Of a stretch of DNA of 64,000 bases, positions 1 to 7,800 are shown in pieces. The DNA comes from Neorhizobium alkalisoli (GTDB lineage: Bacteria > Pseudomonadota > Alphaproteobacteria > Rhizobiales > Rhizobiaceae), in assembly GCF_002968635.1 (NCBI RefSeq), contig NZ_PVBN01000007.1, forward strand, positions 186,001-250,000. Direction: 5' to 3'. The position numbers and the translations under genes are program-made. Position 1 is the first letter of the stretch, and every line of letters starts with the position of its first letter. Below the pieces are notes generated by a model. The model did not search any database. It saw nothing but the letters and a program-made list of their open reading frames with translations, and was not told the origin of the DNA.

Positions 1-1
1 T

Positions 2-325
2 CCTGGTTATTCGCCGGAGATCATCCGTCAAGATGTCGTCCGGACGCGCGAGCAGGGCTATGCCTTGAACCCAGGACGGGTGATCGCCAATTCCTGGGGA
101 ATAGGAATGGCGATCCTGCTGCCGGACGGTCGGCTTGCCGGGGCACTATCCATAGCGGCGATCGACAGCCGGATGAATGAGATGCGGCAGAACGAGCTTA
201 TGGCACTGCTGCGCCAGGAAGTAGAGCGGGTCCAGAACAAGCTGAAGGCGCTTTTCGGCGGCGAAAAAGCGACTGTTCTAAAGCCGCAGTTGGCGGCGCG
301 CGCACGAGCGCCGGAACGGGTCTGA
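2..325 (+). CDS. IclR-family transcriptional regulator, C-terminal part (5' end outside window)
   Basis: The reading frame is open from the first complete codon of the window to the stop at 323-325, so only the last 107 or so residues are present. The visible part matches the effector-binding half of IclR-type regulators: a GYALNPGRV segment, then SWGIGMAILLPDG and GALSIAAIDSRM, which resembles the ending of the IclR ligand-binding domain where small aromatic or acyl metabolites are sensed. The C-terminal tail is charged and probably helical. The DNA-binding winged helix would lie upstream and cannot be seen. It sits 16 bp before a thiolase gene on the same strand, so it may be the local regulator of the acyl-CoA operon that follows. 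Family assignment is fairly sure; the effector is unknown. Confidence 0.7.
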   Translation, partial: PGYSPEIIRQDVVRTREQGYALNPGRVIANSWGIGMAILLPDGRLAGALSIAAIDSRMNEMRQNELMALLRQEVERVQNKLKALFGGEKATVLKPQLAARARAPERV

Positions 326-341
326 AACAAAGGAGAAGGTC

Positions 342-1511
342 ATGGCAGGAGCACAGATTGTCGGTTGGGCTCATTCGAAATTCGGCAAGTCCGAAGCCGG
401 ATCGACCAGGGAACTGATGGCCGAGGTGATCAATCCGGCGCTCGATCACGCGGGGATCACGGCAAAGGATGTCGACGGCATCTTCGTCGGCGTGTTCAAC
501 AACGGCTTTTCCAAGCAGGACTTTCAGGGCGCCCTCGTCGCGATGGCCGCCGACGGATTGGACCACGTGCCCGCGGTGCGAATGGAGAATGCCTGCGCGA
601 CGGGTTCGGCTGCCCTTTACTCGGCGCTCGATTTTGTCGCCTCCGGCCGCGGCAAAATCGCACTCGTCGTCGGAGCCGAAAAAATGACGGCGCTCCCGAC
701 AAAAGAGACGGGCGACATACTGCTTTCCGCCTCCTATCGCGAAGAGGAAGCGGATGTCGAAGGTGGTTTCGCAGGCCTCTTCGGACGCATCGCCAGCCAC
801 TATTTTCAGCGTTATGGCGACCGTTCCGAAGAACTGGCAATGATTGCGGCCAAGAACCATGCAAACGGCGTGAAGAACCCTTATGCCCACATGCAGAAGG
901 ACTTCGGCTTCGATTTCTGCAACACGATATCCGACAAGAACCCTTATGTGGCAGCGCCGCTGCGCCGTACGGATTGCTCGCTCGTATCGGATGGGGCGGC
1001 CGCATTGGTCATCGCGTCACCTGAGGTTGCCGCCGGCATGAAGCGGGCCGTCGCCTTCAAGGCACGCAATCATGTCAATGACATCCTCGCCATGTCGCGG
1101 CGCGATCCGATCGCCTTCGAAGGAGCGCGCAGGGCGTGGCAGAAATCGCTTGGCGAGGCGGGTGTATCGCTCGACGATCTGAGCTTCGTCGAAACGCACG
1201 ACTGCTTCACGATCGCGGAACTCATCGAATACGAAGCCATGGGTCTCGCGGAGCCTGGCAAGGGCTATCGGGTCATTCGTGAAGGCATTACCCGCAAGGA
1301 TGGCCGTTTGCCGGTAAACCCGTCGGGCGGGCTCAAATCCAAGGGGCATCCGATCGGCGCCACCGGCGTCTCCATGCACGTGATGGCGGCAATGCAGCTT
1401 TGTGACGATGCGGGCGAGATGCAGGTTCCGAATGCGACGATTGCCGGGGTCTTCAACATGGGCGGCGCGGCTGTCGCCAACTACGTCTCCATTCTGGAGC
1501 GGACGAAATGA
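342..1511 (+). CDS. Thiolase / acetyl-CoA acetyltransferase, SCP2-thiolase type
   Basis: This 389-residue protein has the thiolase fold. The nucleophilic cysteine lies in NACATGSAAL at Cys85, and the C-terminal active-site histidine in GHPIGATG is about His336. The segment VETHDCFTIAELIEYEAMGL and the general sequence style place it with the SCP2-type thiolases and lipid-transfer-like proteins rather than with PhaA or FadA. Such enzymes cleave 3-ketoacyl-CoA thioesters, or in some relatives act as aldolase partners in sterol side-chain breakdown. A purine-rich site (AAAGGAGAAGG) precedes the ATG. The stop overlaps the start of the next gene (ATGA), so the two are translationally coupled. Together with the downstream CoA ligase and dehydrogenase it forms a catabolic acyl-CoA operon. 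The substrate cannot be read from sequence. Confidence 0.85.
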   Translation: MAGAQIVGWAHSKFGKSEAGSTRELMAEVINPALDHAGITAKDVDGIFVGVFNNGFSKQDFQGALVAMAADGLDHVPAVRMENACATGSAALYSALDFVASGRGKIALVVGAEKMTALPTKETGDILLSASYREEEADVEGGFAGLFGRIASHYFQRYGDRSEELAMIAAKNHANGVKNPYAHMQKDFGFDFCNTISDKNPYVAAPLRRTDCSLVSDGAAALVIASPEVAAGMKRAVAFKARNHVNDILAMSRRDPIAFEGARRAWQKSLGEAGVSLDDLSFVETHDCFTIAELIEYEAMGLAEPGKGYRVIREGITRKDGRLPVNPSGGLKSKGHPIGATGVSMHVMAAMQLCDDAGEMQVPNATIAGVFNMGGAAVANYVSILERTK

Positions 1512-4003
1512 ACGCCGTCACTTCGGTGTCTGCCGGCAATCCCGCCGAGCCGAAGGGCGGACTCATGCCTCGCTCGACGCGGGTCATGAATCTTGCACAT
1601 TTCGTGACGCAGGCCAGGCGTCGTGATCCCAAAGGCGTGGCGCTCGTCTGGGCGGAGAAAACCTGGACCTGGGAAGAATTCGAAACGCGTATCGACGCCA
1701 TGGCCGCTGCCTTACAGCAGCGCTTTGGCGTTACCAAGGGTGACCGCATCCTAGTTCAGTCCCAGAACTGCAATCAGATGTTTGAATCCATGTTCGTGTG
1801 CTTCCGAATTGGAGCCGTCTGGGTGCCGACCAATTTCCGGCAGACACCGGAAGAAGTCGCCTATCTCGCCAAGGCGAGCGGCGCGAAGGGCATGATCTGC
1901 AACGCGTCCTTTGCCGACCACGCTCGCGTCGCGCATGAGACGAATGCCGAGATCAGTTTCGTGATCGCTATCGGCGAGGCTGAATTTGGCCCCTCCTACG
2001 ACGCGATCGTCGAGGAGTTTCTTGGACGGGAGGTCAGCGACGAGCGGGTCGAGCGCGACGACCCCTGCTGGTTCTTCTTCACCTCCGGCACCACCGGGCG
2101 GCCCAAGGCGGCCGTGCTGACCCATGGCCAGATGAATTTCGTGGTCAATAATCATCTCTGCGACCTGATGCCGGGCGTTACTTCCGCCGATGCGGCTTTG
2201 GTCGTAGCGCCGCTGTCGCATGGGGCCGGCGTGCACCAGTTGACCCAGGTCGCGCATGGGGTGAAGACGATCCTGTTGCCAACCGAAAAGTTCGACATCG
2301 ATGCGGCATGGGCGTTGATCGCGAAATGGCGCGTCTCGACCATGTTCACCGTACCGACCATTCTCAAGCTCCTGGTCGAGCACCCGGCGGCGGAAAAATA
2401 CGATCATTCCTCGCTGCGCTATGTGATCTATGCCGGCGCGCCGATGTACCGCGAGGACCAGAAGCGGGCGCTGAAGAGCCTGGGCTCCGTCATCGTGCAG
2501 TATTTCGGCTTAGGCGAAGTGACCGGTGCGATAACTGTGCTGCCGCCCGCTCTTCATTCGCCGGAAGACGGGGAAGGCGTGAAGATCGGGACCTGCGGCA
2601 TGGAACGCACCGGCATGCAGGTGTCGATCCAAAACGATGCGGGTGAGGAGGTCGCGCCTTTCGAGACCGGGGAAATCTGTGTCGTCGGGCCGGCGGTTTT
2701 TGCCGGATACTACGACAATCCCGAAGCCAACGAAAAAGCGTTCCGCAAGGGCTGGTTCCGCACCGGCGACCTCGGCCACATGGACGATCAGGGCTTTCTC
2801 TACATCACCGGGCGCGCGTCCGACATGTACATATCCGGTGGCTCGAACGTCTATCCCCGTGAGATCGAGGAGAAGCTGCTCACCCACCCCGCGATCAGCG
2901 AAGTGGCGGTGCTCGGCGTGCCGGACCCCCTCTGGGGTGAGGTGGGTTACGCGGTCTGCGTCGCAAAGCCGGGCGCAGCCGTCACAGAGAAAGAAATGTT
3001 CGAGTTCATCGACGGCAAGATGTCTCGCTACAAGCTTCCGAAGCGCTTCGTCTTCTGGGACGCATTGCCAAAATCCGCCTATGGCAAGATCACCAAGAAG
3101 ATGATCCGCGAGGAGCTGCAGGCGAGAGGGGAGCTCGATCATAAGCCGGCTAACGACAAGCCGGCGCTGCGCCAGCTGAAACATCCGGGGGCCATGGCGC
3201 CGAGCCGGCACGAGGCCGTGCGGACTGAATTGACGCCCGTCGAGGGCGAGTTGCGGCCGGGCGAAGTCTTTCTCGCCGGCGTAGCGCGGGTTTTTGCGGA
3301 AGCGGGCTGCAAGGGCGGCTTCGTTAATATCGAAGGGGGAGCCTGCGACCCGTTCCGCTACGTGCTTCCCGCGTTTTCGCCGGACAAGGACCATGCTGCC
3401 TGGTACAGCGCGACTTTCGCTCCGGCCACGGGCGGGAGATTCGCGAAGGCCACGGCGATATTCGGCGAACGCGACGGAGCGCCCTTCCTGCATTGCCACG
3501 GGATCTGGGATACGGGCGAGGGCGGGCTAAGAATGGGCCATGTCCTGCCGTTCGATAGCGTGGTGAGCGAGCCGATCACGGTCAAAGGTTACGGCAGCGC
3601 AACTGCGACCTTCGATTCCATCCCCGATCCGGAAACGAATTTCACCCTCTTCTCCGCCAAAGGCGAAAGCGACTCAGGCAGCGGCATCCTGCTGCGGATT
3701 CGGCCGAACGAGGATGTCGCGGCCGCAATCGAAGACGTATGCCGGCGGCACGGTATCGAAAGTGGAAGGATTTTCGGCATCGGCAGCATCAACGAGCCGG
3801 TGTTCGAGGATGGGCGACGAGTTGCCTGCTTGGCGACCGAGATCGCTATCGAGAACGCAGCGCTGGAACAAACGGCCGAGGGGCTGCGCGCAACGCTGGA
3901 TGCATCGGTCGTCGATACCGACGGCGTCATCTACCACGGACGGCTTGCTCGCGGCGACAATCCCGTTGGCGTCACCTTCGAATTGGTCATTGTCGGAAAC
4001 TAG
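1508..4003 (+). CDS. Acyl-CoA synthetase (ANL superfamily) fused to two PPC/DUF296-like domains
   Basis: The 831-residue product has an N-terminal adenylate-forming domain of about 540 residues. It shows the P-loop-like motif TSGTTGRPKAAV near residue 191, the YFGLGE motif, WFRTGDLG, and the C-terminal catalytic lysine region PKSAYGKITKK. It should activate a carboxylic acid to its acyl-CoA using ATP. From about residue 580 the protein continues into two modules resembling PPC/DUF296 domains. The first carries the FLHCHGIW histidine pair. The second begins RIRPNEDVAAAIEDVCRRHGI and GIGSINEPVF but lacks the HxH pair. Stand-alone PPC proteins are commonly encoded near CoA-ligase genes; here they are fused in one frame with no intervening stop. 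The gene overlaps the thiolase by 4 bp. The substrate and the role of the PPC tail are unknown. Confidence 0.85.
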   Translation: MNAVTSVSAGNPAEPKGGLMPRSTRVMNLAHFVTQARRRDPKGVALVWAEKTWTWEEFETRIDAMAAALQQRFGVTKGDRILVQSQNCNQMFESMFVCFRIGAVWVPTNFRQTPEEVAYLAKASGAKGMICNASFADHARVAHETNAEISFVIAIGEAEFGPSYDAIVEEFLGREVSDERVERDDPCWFFFTSGTTGRPKAAVLTHGQMNFVVNNHLCDLMPGVTSADAALVVAPLSHGAGVHQLTQVAHGVKTILLPTEKFDIDAAWALIAKWRVSTMFTVPTILKLLVEHPAAEKYDHSSLRYVIYAGAPMYREDQKRALKSLGSVIVQYFGLGEVTGAITVLPPALHSPEDGEGVKIGTCGMERTGMQVSIQNDAGEEVAPFETGEICVVGPAVFAGYYDNPEANEKAFRKGWFRTGDLGHMDDQGFLYITGRASDMYISGGSNVYPREIEEKLLTHPAISEVAVLGVPDPLWGEVGYAVCVAKPGAAVTEKEMFEFIDGKMSRYKLPKRFVFWDALPKSAYGKITKKMIREELQARGELDHKPANDKPALRQLKHPGAMAPSRHEAVRTELTPVEGELRPGEVFLAGVARVFAEAGCKGGFVNIEGGACDPFRYVLPAFSPDKDHAAWYSATFAPATGGRFAKATAIFGERDGAPFLHCHGIWDTGEGGLRMGHVLPFDSVVSEPITVKGYGSATATFDSIPDPETNFTLFSAKGESDSGSGILLRIRPNEDVAAAIEDVCRRHGIESGRIFGIGSINEPVFEDGRRVACLATEIAIENAALEQTAEGLRATLDASVVDTDGVIYHGRLARGDNPVGVTFELVIVGN

Positions 4004-4012
4004 GAGAATGGT

Positions 4013-4759
4013 ATGCGAAGCGTCGTCGTTACGGGTGCGGGATCAGGTATCGGCCTTTCGACGGCGGAGCTTCTGATCGAGGCCGGCTGGCACGTGGTCG
4101 CAGCCGACCGGGATGCCTCGGCACTTGAGCGCCTCGGCGAGCGGCTTGCCAACCGCAACGCGATCACGCTCGCTCCGCTGGATGTAACGGACGAAGCGGC
4201 GGTCGAGCAGTTGGCAGACCGATGCCGTTTGCTCGATGCGCCGCTGGCCGCGCTGGTCAATAGCGCAGGTATCGCCGCCAATGTCCGTTTCGCCGATACG
4301 ACGACCGACATGCTGCGCAAGATCTACGAGGTCAACGTCATTGGCGCCTTTGCGCTGTCTCAGGCGCTGGCCCCGGTTCTCAGGGAGAACGGCGGCGGTT
4401 CGATTGTTCATATTGCCTCGGTTTCCGGCATAAAAGGCAATCTCGGTCGCTCGGCTTATGGTGCTTCCAAGGGTGCGCTGATCACGTTGACGAAGATCAT
4501 GGCCGTTGAGCTCGCCGACGACCTGATCCGCGTCAACGCAATCGCACCCGGGCCAATCGAGACGCCGATGGTCAAGGAAAACCATACCGCGGTGACGCGA
4601 GAGGAATGGCAGCGCACGGTTCCCATGCGTCGTTATGGTCAGCCGGAAGAGATTGCCGCCGCTATTGCCTTCCTCGTCGACGGTAAGCAATCCTCCTATG
4701 TGACCGGCCAAATCCTGGCCGTCGATGGCGGCTTTACGGCAGCCGGACTGATGGCCTGA
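4013..4759 (+). CDS. Short-chain dehydrogenase/reductase (FabG-like)
   Basis: This is a classical SDR of 248 residues. It has the NAD(P)-binding motif TGAGSGIG near residue 7, the NSAGI motif, a catalytic serine in IASVSGIKG, and the YxxxK pair at Tyr149 and Lys153. The C-terminal VDGGFTAAG is typical of FabG-like reductases. It probably oxidises a 3-hydroxyacyl-CoA or related alcohol, which fits the thiolase and CoA ligase directly upstream. The gap to the preceding stop is 9 bp with TAGGAGAATGGT as ribosome-binding site, so it is the last gene of the operon. The 137 bp after it contain no clear terminator with a T tract. The exact substrate is unknown. Confidence 0.85.
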   Translation: MRSVVVTGAGSGIGLSTAELLIEAGWHVVAADRDASALERLGERLANRNAITLAPLDVTDEAAVEQLADRCRLLDAPLAALVNSAGIAANVRFADTTTDMLRKIYEVNVIGAFALSQALAPVLRENGGGSIVHIASVSGIKGNLGRSAYGASKGALITLTKIMAVELADDLIRVNAIAPGPIETPMVKENHTAVTREEWQRTVPMRRYGQPEEIAAAIAFLVDGKQSSYVTGQILAVDGGFTAAGLMA

Positions 4760-4896
4760 CCCGATCCGGCACAGGTTTTCCTGTATGACAGTATCTTCAT
4801 GAAAAGGGGTGAGTAAGCCTCCCTAGTTTCGTTTGACAAGTCTCTGCACACATCGGAAAACTGGCGCATTCGACGACAGCCATTGGGGGGACGGTT

Positions 4897-7800
4897 ATGT
4901 CCAGGCGCGCGTTTTTCCGCATTTCGGTTTTTCTCTTTTCCGCATTCGCTCTGGCCTCGCCTTTGACGGCTGCCGAGCGGCGTATCGAGAGCACGCCGGA
5001 TAGCGACTATCTCGGTTTCGATCTCAGGACCGTGAAGAACGTCAGCCAGCCGCAATGCGAGGCGGCCTGCATTGGCGATAACGCCTGCAAAGCCTTCACC
5101 TATAACGTCAAGGCCAAGTGGTGCTTTCTGAAGACCGACTACGGCCAGCTCAACACCTTTCCCGGCGCGGTCGCCGGCAAGGTCGTCGAAGTCGCGACGG
5201 AGCCGGATATAGGCGCTCCGCAAAAGCTTTCTTTCCTGTCCGACGACATGCTGCAGCAGGCCAGGGAGCAGAAAGACGGCCTGACCCTCGGGGACAACCA
5301 GCAGGGTTATGGGGTCGAAAACCTGAAGACGATAGGCCAGGCTGAGCTTCTGCGCGGCAATGTCGATACCGCGATCTACAATTTCAAAGGCGCGCTATCG
5401 TTGACCCCCGATAACGGTGCGCTCTGGATCGAACTGGCGCGTGCCGCCGGTACGGCAAGGGACAACAGCACGGCCGATAGCGAAGGTACCCTTGCCGCGA
5501 TCAACGGCTACCAGCTTTCCCGAACGACGCAGAGCCGCGCCGACGCGCTGGCGGTTCTTGCCGCGGCCCTTGCCAAACAGCAGAACTACCGTTCAGCGCT
5601 GAATGCCTACAAAGCGAGCCTCGCGCTTGTGAACGCCCGAACGGTGCAAGCGGCCTACAACGACCTTCGTGAGCGCCAGGGTTTCCGGGTGACGGGCAAC
5701 ACGGTCGATGCAGACAGCGCCAATCCGCGCGCCTGCGTGCAATTTTCCGAACCGCTGGTGAAAGCCGGCGTCGACTACGCCCCGTTCGTGGTGCTCAACG
5801 GCCAGGCGCCGAAGGCCATGGAAGCCAAGGACAATCAGATCTGCGTCGAAGGCCTGACGCACGGCCAGCGATATAAGCTGTCGCTTCGCCGCGGTCTGCC
5901 CTCTTCAGTGGAAGAGCCGCTCGTTGCTCAGGTCGATCTTGATCTCTACATCAAGGATCGCTCGGCGACGGTGCGCTTCACCGGCGACAGCTTCGTGCTG
6001 CCATCCACCGCCCGGCGCGGTATTCCGATTGTTTCGGTCAACACTGAAAAGGCGGATCTGAAGCTCTACCGGATTGGCGACCGGAATATCGCCTCGCTCC
6101 TGGCCAATTCGCAGTTTCTCACCCAGATGGACGGCTACAATGCCGGCCAGATCGAGCAGCAGAGCGGTGAGCGCGTCTGGCAGGGTACCATCGATATCGG
6201 CACGGAACTCAACAAGGATGTGGTGACGAGTTTTCCGGTCGATGAAGCATTGCCCGCCCGTAAACCTGGGGTCTATGTGCTGACGGCGGCCGCTTCCAAT
6301 GCGGTCTCGCAGGAATGGGACAGCAAGGCGACCCAGTGGTTCGTCGTTTCCGATATCGGCCTTACCACCTATGCCGGAACGGACGGTCTGCATGTCTTCG
6401 CCCGGTCGCTCGGCTCCGCAAAGCCAATCAGCGGCGTCGATCTTCAACTGCTTGCCAAGAACAACGAAATCCTCGGCACCGCCAAGACGGATGCGGATGG
6501 CCGTGCAGTCTTCACCGCCGGCTTGATGCGCGGTACGGCAGGCATGGTGCCGGCTGTCCTGACCGCGCAGAACAGCGGCCAGGACTTCGTCTTCCTCGAC
6601 ATGACGCGCGCCGGTTTCGATCTCTCGGACCGCGGGGTCACAGGCCGTCCGGCGCCGGGTGCGATCGATATCCTGCCTTGGACGGAACGAGGCATCTACC
6701 GCCCCGGCGAGACGGTGCATGCGAGCACGCTCGCCCGCGATGTCGATGCAGCTGCCATTGAGAACCTGCCCCTCACCTTTGTCTTCCTGCGTCCGGACGG
6801 CGTCGAGGATCGGCGGATGGTCAGCAATGGGTTGCTTGGCGGCTATGCCGTGAACCTGCCGCTGCAGCAGACGTCCATGCGTGGTACCTGGACGATGCAG
6901 ATCTTCACGGATCCAAAAGGTTCCGCAATTGGTGAAAAGACGTTCCTCGTCGATGACTTCGTGCCGGATCGCATTGAGTTCGACATGACAAGCGAGGCGA
7001 AGGAGATCGAAGCGGGCAAGCCGGCCTCGATCAATATCGACGGGCGATTCCTCTACGGTGCACCCGCAGCCGGTCTCAATCTCGAAGGTGAGGTTGCACT
7101 CAAGCCTACGCGGGAAAATGCGGCTTTCCCGGGCTATCAGTTCGGACTGGCGGACGAGGAGGAAACCGAGACCGTGCGGATACCGCTCGAAGAACTGGAG
7201 CCGACCGACGAGGAGGGCAAGTCAGCCATCGAGGCTCTGGTGAGCGAAATTCCGTCGACCACGCAACTTGTCAATGCAGACATTGTCGTGCGTATGCAGG
7301 AGGCTGGTGGCCGGGCTGTCGAGCGCACGATGACCTTGCCGGTCAAGTCGGACGGTTCGCGTATTGGGATCAAGCCGGAGTTCACGGGAGATCTGGCGGA
7401 AAACTCGGTCGGCAATTTCACCGTCATCGTCGTCGGCGCCGACGGCAACAAGCAGGCCATGCGCGGTCTTTCCTGGAAACTCATCAAAGTCGATCGTGAC
7501 TACCAATGGTATCGCGACGGATCTTCCTGGCGCTTCGAACCGGTAACGCGCACGAGCCAGATTGCCGATGGTGCCGTCAACGTCACCCCGGATGGCGGCA
7601 AGATTTCCGTGCCGGTGGGCTGGGGACGCTACAGGCTCGAGGTCGAGACCGCCGATGTCGGCGGACCGGCGTCGAGTGTGGAATTCGACGCCGGCTGGTT
7701 CGTCACCGCGACCTCGACCGAAACGCCGGATGCGCTGGAAATCGCTCTCGACAAGCCGAGCTACAAAATTGGCGACACGGCGAAACTCAAGATTTCCTCG

